From contig NZ_JANWTC010000001.1 of the NCBI RefSeq assembly GCF_024919295.1, forward strand, positions 1 through 64,000: a stretch of DNA of 64,000 nt, in the 5' to 3' direction. The notes below the pieces were generated by a model. That model was not told where the DNA came from. It searched no databases and saw only the letters and a list, made by a program, of their open reading frames with translations. Position numbers and translations under genes: made by a program. This document shows, piece by piece, positions 7,546 to 15,851 of the stretch (positions are counted from its first letter, which is position 1; every line of letters starts with the position of its first letter). The stretch comes from Corynebacterium lemuris (GTDB lineage: Bacteria > Actinomycetota > Actinomycetes > Mycobacteriales > Mycobacteriaceae).

Positions 7546-9099
7546 ATGGTTACCGCGATCAAGCAGCGTTTCGACACCGCCGAGGTTCTGGAGAAGTTCG
7601 GCCTGGACCAGATCCACCCCGGCACCTACTCCTCCGCCACCGGCTGGGTCGGCGGAGAGGACCGCCCGGTCATCGAGGCGGAGTGCCCCGCCGACGGCGA
7701 GATCGTCGCCTGCATCTCCGCCTCGGTGGAGTCCGACTGGGAAACCATCATTGCCAATGCCGTCGAGGCACAGAAAAAGTGGCGCAACGTCCCGGCTCCC
7801 ACCCGTGGTGAGTTCATCCGCCGCATCGGCCAGCTCATCGAGGAGAATCACGAGGACCTCGCCGCCATCGTGGCCCTGGACACCGGCAAGTCCATCGCCG
7901 AGTCCAAGAGCGAGCTGAAGGAATCCATCGACATGGCAGGTCTGGCCGCCGGCCAGTCCCGCATGATGTACGGCTTCACCCAGCAGTCCCAGCGCGTCGA
8001 CCACCGCATGTACGACCAGTACCACCCGCTCGGTGTCATCGGCATCATCTCCGCCTACAACTTCCCGGCCAACGTGTGGGCACAGAACGGTTTCCTCGCC
8101 GCCATCGGCGGAAACACCGTCATCTGGAAGCCGAGCCCGAAGGTGCCGCTGACAGCCATCGCCATCCAGCAGCTGGTCAACCAGGCCGCGGAAGAGTACG
8201 ACGCCCAGGGTGTGTTCTCGCTCTACCTCCCGGCGGAAAACGAGGCCGCCGAGCACGTCATCTCCGACGTCCGCGTTGATCTGGTGTCCTTCACCGGTTC
8301 GACCGAGGTGGGCAAGCTCGTCTCCGAGACCGTCTCGCAGACCCTGGGGCGCCGCTACCAGCTGGAGTGCTCCGGAAACAACGGTTGCATCGTCGACGAG
8401 ACGGCCGACCTGGAACTGGCAGCCCGCGCCCTCACCTTCGGCACCGTCGGCACGACCGGCCAGCGCTGCACCTCCACCCGCCGGGTGATCGCCCACGTGA
8501 GCATCGTCGACAAGCTCGTCGAGCTGATGGCCGAGGCCTTCGCGCAGATCCCGATCGGTGACCCGCGTGACCCGGACACCATGGTCGGCCCGCTCATCGA
8601 CAGCGCTGCCGTGGAGGACTACAGGCGGGTGCTCGAGCAGGCCACCGCCGACGGCGCGCAGATCGCCTACGGCGGCAACGTCATCGACCGCCCGGGCCTC
8701 TACGTCGAGCCCACGATCCTCACCGGCGTTGACCCGCAGTCCTCCACCGCCCAGGAGGAGACCTTCGTCCCGATCGTCTCCGTCCTCACCTACGAGACCC
8801 TGGAGGAGGCCATCGACATCCACAACGACGTCGTCCAGGGCCTCGCGTCGGGCATGCACTCGACCAACCTCACCAACATCGAGACCTTCCTGTCCGCCCG
8901 CGGTTCCGACTGCGGCATCGTGCGCATCAACATGGGCACCACCGGTGCTGACATCGGCGCGGCCTTCGGCGGTGAAAAGGAGACCGGTGGCGGACGTACC
9001 GCCGGCTCGGACTCCTGGAAGACCTTCATGCGCCGCCAGTCCGTCTGCGTCAACTGGGGCGGTAAGAGCCCCTGGGACAAGCAGATCGCCTTCAACTGA
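7546..9099 (+). CDS. NAD(P)-dependent aldehyde dehydrogenase, ALDH7-like
   Basis: The 517-residue protein has all core ALDH residues: N172 (SAYNFPANVW), cofactor loop FTGSTEVGK (249-257), general base E274 and nucleophile C308 (GTTGQRCTSTRR). The GQRCTSTRR context and overall length fit the ALDH7 group (aminoadipate-semialdehyde dehydrogenase-like). The usual ELGG is replaced by ECSGNN (274-279), which is uncommon. In this operon it probably oxidises the semialdehyde from ring cleavage to the dicarboxylate, comparable to 2-hydroxy- or 2-aminomuconate semialdehyde dehydrogenases. Shine-Dalgarno GGAAGAAGGAG precedes the ATG. Confidence 0.88.
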   Translation: MVTAIKQRFDTAEVLEKFGLDQIHPGTYSSATGWVGGEDRPVIEAECPADGEIVACISASVESDWETIIANAVEAQKKWRNVPAPTRGEFIRRIGQLIEENHEDLAAIVALDTGKSIAESKSELKESIDMAGLAAGQSRMMYGFTQQSQRVDHRMYDQYHPLGVIGIISAYNFPANVWAQNGFLAAIGGNTVIWKPSPKVPLTAIAIQQLVNQAAEEYDAQGVFSLYLPAENEAAEHVISDVRVDLVSFTGSTEVGKLVSETVSQTLGRRYQLECSGNNGCIVDETADLELAARALTFGTVGTTGQRCTSTRRVIAHVSIVDKLVELMAEAFAQIPIGDPRDPDTMVGPLIDSAAVEDYRRVLEQATADGAQIAYGGNVIDRPGLYVEPTILTGVDPQSSTAQEETFVPIVSVLTYETLEEAIDIHNDVVQGLASGMHSTNLTNIETFLSARGSDCGIVRINMGTTGADIGAAFGGEKETGGGRTAGSDSWKTFMRRQSVCVNWGGKSPWDKQIAFN

Positions 9100-9148
9100 G
9101 CTGCACCCTCCGACCTCCCCATCCTCCACTGAAAGACAAGGAATCATC

Positions 9149-9565
9149 ATGAGCACCGCAACCACCGCCAAGAAGAACCGCATCCTCTCCCCCAAGGTCG
9201 GCGAGCCCGCTGAGGGCATGTGGTCGAACTGCCTGCGTATCGACGACCAGATCTTCGTCTCCGGTCTCACCTCACGCGGCCTGGACGGCAAGACCATCGA
9301 AGGTGAGAACGAGTACGAGCAGTCCCAGGTCATCTTCACCAAGATCAAAAACCTTGTTGAGGCCGCCGGCGCCCAGATGGACGACGTGGTCAAGATGACC
9401 ATCTACGTCACCAACATGGCTGAGAACCACCACGTCTGGAAGGCCCGCAAGGAGTTCTTCACCGGAGACTTCCCGGCCTGCACCCTGGTCGAGGTCTCCG
9501 CACTGGCCAACCCCCAGATCCTCGTGGAGATCGAAGCGATCGCCATCGCCGGTGTCTCCTCCTAG
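9149..9565 (+). CDS. RidA/YjgF family protein, possible enamine/imine deaminase
   Basis: The 138-residue protein has the RidA fold. It shows FVSGLTSRG near the front, EQSQVIFTKIKNLVEAAGA, the DDVVKMTIYVTNM core and the PACTLVEVSALANPQILVEIEAIA ending. RidA proteins hydrolyse 2-enamine/imine acids, and some members are 2-aminomuconate deaminases of meta-cleavage pathways. Its place between the aldehyde dehydrogenase and the permease suggests a pathway intermediate carrying nitrogen. The ATG at 9149 is supported by AAGGAA upstream. The usual catalytic Arg of deaminating RidA proteins is not obvious: the region before the last strand reads FPACTLVEV where many members have an Arg. Confidence 0.82.
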   Translation: MSTATTAKKNRILSPKVGEPAEGMWSNCLRIDDQIFVSGLTSRGLDGKTIEGENEYEQSQVIFTKIKNLVEAAGAQMDDVVKMTIYVTNMAENHHVWKARKEFFTGDFPACTLVEVSALANPQILVEIEAIAIAGVSS

Positions 9566-9608
9566 AACCAGAACCCTTCACCCCTTGATCCCGAGACGAG
9601 GACATAAT

Positions 9609-11081
9609 ATGTCTCTTCGCACCCCAGACGGCATGGCCGTCGGCACCCAATCCATCGACAGTTCGCTCGCTGCGGCAGCAGAGGATCACGCACTGGTGCG
9701 TGTCCCTCAGGAAGAGCGCAAGGGTGGCTGGTACCTGGCCCTGAGCCCGGTTTCCGTGGCCACGGCCCTGGTCCTCTTCGCCATCGGCGGCTTCGCCGTC
9801 GTCCTCGCCGGCTTCAAGGTCGGCCTCATCACAGGCCTGGTTATCGCGGTCATCGGAGCCGTGCTGGGCAAGACCCTGTCCATGATCGCCTTCCGGTCCG
9901 GTGTCTCCAGCACCATCACGTCGAGGTTCTTCGGCTTCGGCCAGAAGGGTTCCGTCTTCGGCTCGGCGATCTTCGCCTTCATGATCATCGGCTTCCTGGC
10001 CATGGAGTCAGCTCTCCTCTACGAGGGGACCCTGCTCATGTTCGGCTGGTCCGACAGTTGGCTGACGCGGATCCTGCTCTACGGCGCCCTCACCCTGGCC
10101 TGGATCGCCCTGGCGATCTTCGGCCTCAAGGTCGCGCTGCGTTCCTCCCTGGTCATGATCGTCATCACCCTGGCGGTCGCGCTCTACATGGTCATCTACA
10201 TCTACGGCATCCAGGGGAACAACCCCATGGACGTCTTCAACTACACCGGAGTCGTCGAGGGCGGCTTCTGGGCCAAGTTCTCCGCTGCTTTCGCGGTCAT
10301 GGGTGCCACCGCCGGAACGATTTCCCTGGTCACCATGGACTTCGCCCGCTACGCCCGCACCCAGCGGGACGTGACCATCCTGGCCCTGGCGGGACCTCTC
10401 GTCCAGAACATCCTCATGCTGGTCCTCGGCGCCCTCATTGTCATCGGCGGCATGCCGCAGGTCATCGACTACCTCATGGCCCGCGATGCCGGCCTCACCC
10501 CCGAGGCCGCGGCTGCCGCAGCCGGCGGGTTCGTGATGAGCAACACCGGTGCGTTCTTCGTCATCTTCGCCGGTTGGATCGGGTTCATCACCATCTACGC
10601 CTCCCAGGCGAAGGCCCAGGCCATCAACGCCTACTCCGGCTCCCTCTCCCTGGTCAACATGATCGACGCCCTCACCGGGTGGAGCCCGGGCCGTGCCGTC
10701 ATGGTCGTGGTCGCCAACATCATCGGCCTGCTGATGATCGGCGCCGGAATCCTCCACCAGTTCGCCGCCTACCTGGCCTACCTGGGCTGCTGGACCCTGG
10801 CGATGAGCGCGATCATGATCGCCGACTACTTCTTCGTCCGCCGCCACATCAAGGAACACAACTTCGACCGGGTGGAGAACTGGAACTGGGCCGGCCTGCT
10901 CACCCTGGTCGCCTCCAGCGTCATCGGCATGGGGCTGATGTACACCGGGATCTTCGACCTCGGGTTCATCATCTCCGGTGTCCTGGCCCTCGTCCTCTAC
11001 CCGGCGCTCCGGAAGCTGCTTCCGGAAGGCACCGGCACCACCTTCACATCCAAGTCCGAAGCCATGGTCGAGGCGCTGTAG
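9609..11081 (+). CDS. NCS1-family permease (nucleobase / hydantoin / N-heterocycle type)
   Basis: The 490-residue membrane protein has about 12 hydrophobic segments and the NCS1 (purine-cytosine permease) pattern: an N-terminal soluble stretch, helix 1 after GGWYLALSPVSVA, and a cytoplasmic loop with DFARYARTQRD after helix 6. NCS1 proteins import cytosine, purines, allantoin, hydantoins, thiamin or pyridoxine with H+ or Na+. Its presence inside an aromatic-degradation operon is informative, because simple phenolic acids usually enter by MFS or ABC systems. The ATG at 9609 follows a weak Shine-Dalgarno (GAGGACATAAT). Confidence 0.85.
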   Translation: MSLRTPDGMAVGTQSIDSSLAAAAEDHALVRVPQEERKGGWYLALSPVSVATALVLFAIGGFAVVLAGFKVGLITGLVIAVIGAVLGKTLSMIAFRSGVSSTITSRFFGFGQKGSVFGSAIFAFMIIGFLAMESALLYEGTLLMFGWSDSWLTRILLYGALTLAWIALAIFGLKVALRSSLVMIVITLAVALYMVIYIYGIQGNNPMDVFNYTGVVEGGFWAKFSAAFAVMGATAGTISLVTMDFARYARTQRDVTILALAGPLVQNILMLVLGALIVIGGMPQVIDYLMARDAGLTPEAAAAAAGGFVMSNTGAFFVIFAGWIGFITIYASQAKAQAINAYSGSLSLVNMIDALTGWSPGRAVMVVVANIIGLLMIGAGILHQFAAYLAYLGCWTLAMSAIMIADYFFVRRHIKEHNFDRVENWNWAGLLTLVASSVIGMGLMYTGIFDLGFIISGVLALVLYPALRKLLPEGTGTTFTSKSEAMVEAL

Positions 11082-11125
11082 CGTCATCCGACCCCACCGC
11101 GATCTTCCCAACTGAGGTGTCCATC

Positions 11126-11692
11126 ATGACTGTCCCCACCATCTGGTCCCGCGAAATCCACGAGCCCATCTCCGAGGCGACCACACTGACATCGGCGCAG
11201 GCCATCCCGATGCAGCATGACCCCCGCCAGCTGCGTAACACCCTCGGCAACTTCGCCACAGGCGTCACCGTCATCACCTACGAATCCGAAGGCTCCTACT
11301 ACGGTGTGACCGTCAACTCCTTCACCTCGGTGTCGATGGATCCGCCCCTGGTGCTGGTTTCCCTCATGCGTTCCTCGCGGGCCCTGACCTATCTGATGGA
11401 ACGCCCCTTCGCAGTCAACATCCTCGGTGCGGACCAGCTGCCCACCGCCCTCCAGTTCGCCGGCAAGCCCCAGGACGGACACCAGATCGAGTGGGTCACT
11501 GATGAAACCGCACCGCGGCTCAACGGTTCCCTGGCCTACTTCCAGTGCACCCCGTGGGCCGGCCATGACGGCGGCGACCACATCCTCGTACTGGGCAAGG
11601 TGCTCTCCTACGGACAGCGTGACGACGAAGACCCCCTCGTGTTCTACCGCGGCCAGTGGAAGGAACTGGCCGAGGTCACGGACGTGAAGTGA
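11126..11692 (+). CDS. Flavin reductase, HpaC-like partner of the monooxygenases
   Basis: The 188-residue protein has a flavin-reductase-like split barrel from about residue 31 (MQHDPRQLRNTLGNFATGVTVI), with GVTVNSFTSVSMDPPLVLVSL as the FMN/FAD-binding core and a C-terminal histidine region (GHDGGDHILVLGKV). It supplies reduced flavin to group D monooxygenases. It is the only reductase in the operon, so it probably serves both the HpaB-like (3896) and the acyl-CoA-dehydrogenase-like (11722) oxygenases. The first 30 residues are an extension; a start at residue 29 would give the usual family length. Confidence 0.87.
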   Translation: MTVPTIWSREIHEPISEATTLTSAQAIPMQHDPRQLRNTLGNFATGVTVITYESEGSYYGVTVNSFTSVSMDPPLVLVSLMRSSRALTYLMERPFAVNILGADQLPTALQFAGKPQDGHQIEWVTDETAPRLNGSLAYFQCTPWAGHDGGDHILVLGKVLSYGQRDDEDPLVFYRGQWKELAEVTDVK

Positions 11693-11721
11693 AGCAGCAG
11701 AAGACCCCAAGGAGAGAAGCC

Positions 11722-12906
11722 ATGACCACCAGTATCGGACCCCGACTCGACGTCAACAGCGTCCTGGACGCCATTGACGACATCTACAACCTGCTCCAGG
11801 CGGAGGCGGAGGACAGCGAGCGTCTCCGCCGCCCCACCCCGCCGGTGCAGGAGGCACTGAAGAACAGCGGTGTCTTCCGGCTGCTGCTGCCCGTCGAGTA
11901 CGGCGGTGCTGAGGCCAACCCCCTCGAGCTTCTCCAGGTGATCAGCCGGCTCTCGCGTGCCGACGGCTCCCTCGGCTGGCTGGCCCGCGTGCTCACCTCC
12001 GAGACCGGTTACGCCGCCGCCTCCCTGCCGGAGGAGACCGCCCGCGAACTCTTCGGCGGTGAGAACAAGGCACTGGTGGCCGGACTCGCCTCCATGGACT
12101 TCTCGGGTACAGCGCGCCGGGTCGACGGCGGTTACATCGTCAACGGCGAGTGGCAGTACGTCCCGGGCCTGTCCATGGCCACCCACGTTGACCTCGGCGT
12201 CACGGTCGAGGAGAACGGTGAGCGGCTCATCTGCGTCGTTCCGCGGTCGTCGTTACGCGTCAACGACAACTGGAACATGCTCGGCCTGCTCTCCTCCGGG
12301 ACCCTCGACTACGCTGCCTGGGAACTGTTCGTCCCGGACAATTACACCTTCCTGCCCGGCGCGGAGCACCTTGCGCGTGGCCCCGAGATCCTCCGGCTGA
12401 GCCCCTCCGCGCTCGCCACCCTCAACCAGGGCGCCTGGTCGCAGGGAGTGGGGGAGCGCATCCTCGGTGAACTCAAGAACCTGACCCAGGAGACTCGTGG
12501 GCAGCGCGACCGGGACGTCACCAGCGCCGAGTTCTACGCCGAGTTCGCCCGGCACTACTCACATGTGCGGGGCACCGGGGCGCTGCTCCGGGAGATCTGG
12601 GGTGAGGTGAATGACGACCTGGCCAACGACACAAAGCCGGACACCGAACTGCAGACGATGATGCGCCTGGCGGCCGCCCTGTCCACACGCACGGTCCTGG
12701 AGATCAGCCATCTCGCGCATCGCTTCGCCGGCGGCAACGTCATGCGCGACGGCGTGCTCCAGCGCTTCTTCCGCGACGGCCACGCCGGCACCCAACACCG
12801 GGGCACCGCCCACCTGGTGACCCAGCAATGCGGTGAACTCCTCTCCGGCACCCTGCCGGAAGATACCCACTGGGGCTTCTACGATCTGGTGATCCCGGAA
12901 CAGTAG
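11722..12906 (+). CDS. Acyl-CoA-dehydrogenase-fold flavin monooxygenase (HsaA-like)
   Basis: The 394-residue protein has the acyl-CoA dehydrogenase fold (N-terminal helices; middle beta domain around VAGLASMDFSGTARRVDGGYIVNGEWQY; C-terminal helical bundle). It is in the group of two-component hydroxylases that includes HsaA and the HPAH C2 component. The conserved ending GGNVMRDGVLQRFFRDGHAGTQH is typical of that group. It lies 29 bases after the flavin reductase gene, with Shine-Dalgarno AAGGAGAG. Expected: FADH2- or FMNH2-dependent hydroxylation of a ring at a step different from the HpaB-like enzyme. A desulfurisation or N-oxidation role cannot be excluded. It is the last gene before a strong terminator. 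Confidence 0.8.
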   Translation: MTTSIGPRLDVNSVLDAIDDIYNLLQAEAEDSERLRRPTPPVQEALKNSGVFRLLLPVEYGGAEANPLELLQVISRLSRADGSLGWLARVLTSETGYAAASLPEETARELFGGENKALVAGLASMDFSGTARRVDGGYIVNGEWQYVPGLSMATHVDLGVTVEENGERLICVVPRSSLRVNDNWNMLGLLSSGTLDYAAWELFVPDNYTFLPGAEHLARGPEILRLSPSALATLNQGAWSQGVGERILGELKNLTQETRGQRDRDVTSAEFYAEFARHYSHVRGTGALLREIWGEVNDDLANDTKPDTELQTMMRLAAALSTRTVLEISHLAHRFAGGNVMRDGVLQRFFRDGHAGTQHRGTAHLVTQQCGELLSGTLPEDTHWGFYDLVIPEQ

Positions 12907-12925
12907 TCCCCTGCCTCCCAGGCAG

Positions 12926-12967
12926 CTGATCCGGTGGACTCCAGACCATGTCCACCGGATCAGTTTT
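12926..12967 (+). terminator. Strong terminator closing the catabolic operon
   Basis: Perfect 13-base arms (12926-12938 and 12951-12963), a 12-base loop and a T4 run at 12964-12967 followed by CTTT. It sits 20 bases after the stop of the monooxygenase gene and ends the nine-gene unit. Confidence 0.85.
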
Positions 12968-13051
12968 CTTTCCCCACCCCCTCCTGATGCGGGCCGAATC
13001 CGGTGCCCCATCGACCTCCCTGTTTCCCCGACATCGGAAGACCAGAATCAG

Positions 13052-14863
13052 ATGAAACGATCCTCCCGGAACAATCCCACCCGTGCCGCTTTGACCGGTC
13101 TCTCGCTGGGAGCCACGACGCTTCTTACCGCGACTCTCGTGGGTTGCGGAAGCACCTCGGCCACCACGAGTTCCGCACCCGCAGCACAGGAGCAGCCGAA
13201 CATCATGATGGTGCTTCTCGACGACCTCGGTTATTCCGACCTCGCCTCCTACGGCGGTGAGGTGGAGACCCCGAACATTGACGCCCTGACCCGGGAAAGC
13301 GCCCAGTTCACCGACTTCCACGCCTACCCGCTGTGCGCCCCCACCCGTGCAGCCCTGATGACCGGGCAGGACCCCCACCGGGTCGGCCTGGGTTCCATGG
13401 AGAACCTCACCCCGCCTGGCGTGCCGCAGACCACCCCGGGCTACAAGGGCAGCCTGGAAGGGGAGTTCACCGGCATCGCCGACCTGCTGGGTGAGGAAGG
13501 ATATGACACCTACCAGGTGGGCAAGTGGCACTTGGGCGAGGGCGAGGGTCAGACCCCGCAGGACCTCGGCTTCGACGAGAACTTCACCCTCTATGACGCA
13601 GGTGCCTCCTATTTCTCGGACGGATACCGTCTGTCCCAGCGGACCCAGGAACCGTTCGACACCGTCATTTACGAGCGCAATGGCGAGACCGTTGACAAGC
13701 TGCCCGACGACTTCTTCGCCACCCGCTCCTACACCGACGAGATGCTCCAGATGGTGGACAAGAGCGTGGAATCAGACACTCCCTTCTTCAGCTATCTCGC
13801 CTACACCGCCCCGCATGATCCCCTGCACGTGGAGAACAAGGAGCTCATCGATAAATATCTTGACCTCTACCTGGGCGACTACAACTACAACGACCTGCGC
13901 GACGACCGTATCCAGCGCATGGTGGATCTGGGTATTCTCGATGCCGCCCCGGAGACCCGCTGGCCGGAGCAGGTCCCGGAGTGGGACTCCCTCAACGAGG
14001 AGCAGCGCACGGATCTGGTCTACCGTATGGCCGTCTACGCTGCGGCGATCCATGAGGCTGACGAGCAGGTTGGCCGGGTCATCGACCATCTCAAACAGAC
14101 CGGCGAGTACGACAACACCCTCATCGTCGTGGCCAGTGACAACGGTGCGGCTGCCAACACCCATGAACTGTATGTCCGGCCAGGTACCGAAGGCTGGCAC
14201 AAGAAGTTCTACCCGCTGATGGGTGAGGTCGAGTCCTACGGCCATGAGGGGTCCTTCCCCTCCCTGGGTCTGCCCAACGCGCAGGTGTCCTCCGGCCCGT
14301 TCTTCCACGCGAAGAATACCCTCTTCGAGGGTGGTACGCGGGTGGCGGCAGTGATCAAGACGCCGTCGGCAAGCGGTGACGCTGAGCCCCGCATGGTGGA
14401 CACCTTCGCCCACATCACCGACCTGTATCCGACCTTCGCCGACTATGCGGGCGCGGATCTCGCTTCTGCCGGCACCCTGGCGGGGGATTCCGTCAGACCG
14501 TTGCTGGAGGGTGCCTCGGAGACCATCGGTGACGATGATTTCGCCTGGGAGCACTTCGGGCACCGCTCCTACCGTTCCGGGGACTGGAAGTTGATCTTCA
14601 CCCCGGAGCCGATGGGTGGCACCGGTGACTATGCGCTGTACAACCTTGCCGAGGACCCGGGTGAGACCCGCGACGTCATCGCCGACCACCCGGACATCGC
14701 GCGGGACCTGGAGGAGAAGTGGGAACGCTACGCCGAGGACAACGGAGTGGTGGTGGTCGACTTTGCGGCCGCCAACGAAGCCGCCCCGCGTTCCGCGGCA
14801 CTGTCCTTCTCCATCGACTGGGCCAGCGAGATGAAGGCTTCCGACGGCGCGACCAATGGGTAG
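13052..14863 (+). CDS. Lipoprotein arylsulfatase
   Basis: The 603-residue protein is a type I sulfatase. An N-terminal signal with lipobox LVGC (C32) predicts a membrane-anchored lipoprotein. The catalytic motif C95-A-P-T-R99 is the substrate for conversion of Cys to formylglycine. Metal ligands include the Asp pair in VLLDDLGYSD (57-58) and the later VVASDNGAAAN segment; GKWHLGEG holds the conserved Lys and His. It should hydrolyse sulfate esters outside the cell. The modifying enzyme gene overlaps its 3' end by 8 bases. The neighbouring aromatic operon makes aryl sulfates reasonable substrates, but that is only context. Confidence 0.9.
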   Translation: MKRSSRNNPTRAALTGLSLGATTLLTATLVGCGSTSATTSSAPAAQEQPNIMMVLLDDLGYSDLASYGGEVETPNIDALTRESAQFTDFHAYPLCAPTRAALMTGQDPHRVGLGSMENLTPPGVPQTTPGYKGSLEGEFTGIADLLGEEGYDTYQVGKWHLGEGEGQTPQDLGFDENFTLYDAGASYFSDGYRLSQRTQEPFDTVIYERNGETVDKLPDDFFATRSYTDEMLQMVDKSVESDTPFFSYLAYTAPHDPLHVENKELIDKYLDLYLGDYNYNDLRDDRIQRMVDLGILDAAPETRWPEQVPEWDSLNEEQRTDLVYRMAVYAAAIHEADEQVGRVIDHLKQTGEYDNTLIVVASDNGAAANTHELYVRPGTEGWHKKFYPLMGEVESYGHEGSFPSLGLPNAQVSSGPFFHAKNTLFEGGTRVAAVIKTPSASGDAEPRMVDTFAHITDLYPTFADYAGADLASAGTLAGDSVRPLLEGASETIGDDDFAWEHFGHRSYRSGDWKLIFTPEPMGGTGDYALYNLAEDPGETRDVIADHPDIARDLEEKWERYAEDNGVVVVDFAAANEAAPRSAALSFSIDWASEMKASDGATNG

Positions 14864-15803
14864 TTGCTGCACCCCGTCGGTGGCCGAACTGTCTTCCCCG
14901 GATACGGCCGACAAGACTGGTGTTTCCCCCGTTCGTGCCACATCTGCGCCGGGCGAGTTCGTGAATGTCCCCGCCGGGACCTTCACCATGGGTGACCACC
15001 ACGGCGAGGGTTATCTCCAGGACGGGGAAACTCCCCTCCACCCGGTGTCGCTGGAAGCCTTCCGCATGCAGGCCACGACGGTGACCAACGCCCAGTTCCG
15101 GGAATTCGTCGAGGCCACCGACTACCGCACCACTGCCGAGCAGTTCGGGGTGTCCGCCGTCTTCTATGCGGCTTTACAGGGGCAGCGCGCCGACATCCTC
15201 AATCAGGCGGCCGGTGTGCCCTGGTGGTTGGCCGTCAAAGGTGCTGATTGGCGTCATCCCAACGGGCCAGCCTCCACCCTGGCTGGACTGGAGGACCACC
15301 CCGTGGTCCACGTGTCCTGGCATGACGCCCAGGAATACTGCCGGTGGGCAGGTACTCGGTTACCCACCGAAGCCGAATGGGAGTACGCCGCCCGTGGTGG
15401 GCTGGAAGGCGCACGCCTGGCCTGGGGTGATGAGCTGACCCCGGGCGGGGAGTGGAACTGCAATATCTGGCAGGGCCGTTTCCCCCACGAGAACTCCGCC
15501 GAGGACGGTTACCTCACCACCGCACCGGTGAACAGCTACCGGCCCAACGGCTACGGCCTGTGGCAGATGGCGGGCAATGTGTGGGAGTGGTGCCAGGACT
15601 GGTTCGACCCCGGCTACTACGCCAATGCTTCGCTGACGGATCCCCGGGGCCCTGAGGCTGGGGAGCACCGGGTGCTGCGGGGCGGGTCGTATCTGTGCCA
15701 CGACTCCTACTGCAACCGGTACCGGGTGGCGGCGCGCAACTCCAACACCCCGGAATCCACTTCCGGCAACATCAGTTTCCGGGTGGTCATCTCCGGGGGA
15801 TGA
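14856..15803 (+). CDS. Formylglycine-generating enzyme for sulfatase activation
   Basis: The 315-residue protein has the FGE-sulfatase (SUMF1-type) fold: start block FVNVPAGTFTMGDHHGEG, middle RLPTEAEWEYAARGG, AGNVWEWCQDWFDPGYY, and the copper-site cysteines C281 and C286 in GGSYLCHDSYCNRYR. It oxidises the sulfatase Cys to formylglycine in the cytoplasm before export. The start ATG overlaps the sulfatase stop (shared ATGGGTAG), so translation is probably coupled. Both proteins read as complete, so the pair should form a self-contained sulfatase unit. Confidence 0.9.
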   Translation: MGSCCTPSVAELSSPDTADKTGVSPVRATSAPGEFVNVPAGTFTMGDHHGEGYLQDGETPLHPVSLEAFRMQATTVTNAQFREFVEATDYRTTAEQFGVSAVFYAALQGQRADILNQAAGVPWWLAVKGADWRHPNGPASTLAGLEDHPVVHVSWHDAQEYCRWAGTRLPTEAEWEYAARGGLEGARLAWGDELTPGGEWNCNIWQGRFPHENSAEDGYLTTAPVNSYRPNGYGLWQMAGNVWEWCQDWFDPGYYANASLTDPRGPEAGEHRVLRGGSYLCHDSYCNRYRVAARNSNTPESTSGNISFRVVISGG

Positions 15804-15851
15804 GGTGAAGTCGGGGGCAGGCTGCCGGAACACCTTAGAATATGGGGTGAG

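Noticed and set aside
6286..9402. A 1038-residue antisense frame across five catabolic genes
   Set aside because: Long stop-free antisense frames are common in GC-rich coding DNA; the composition is a shadow of the sense codons and the sense genes are clear.
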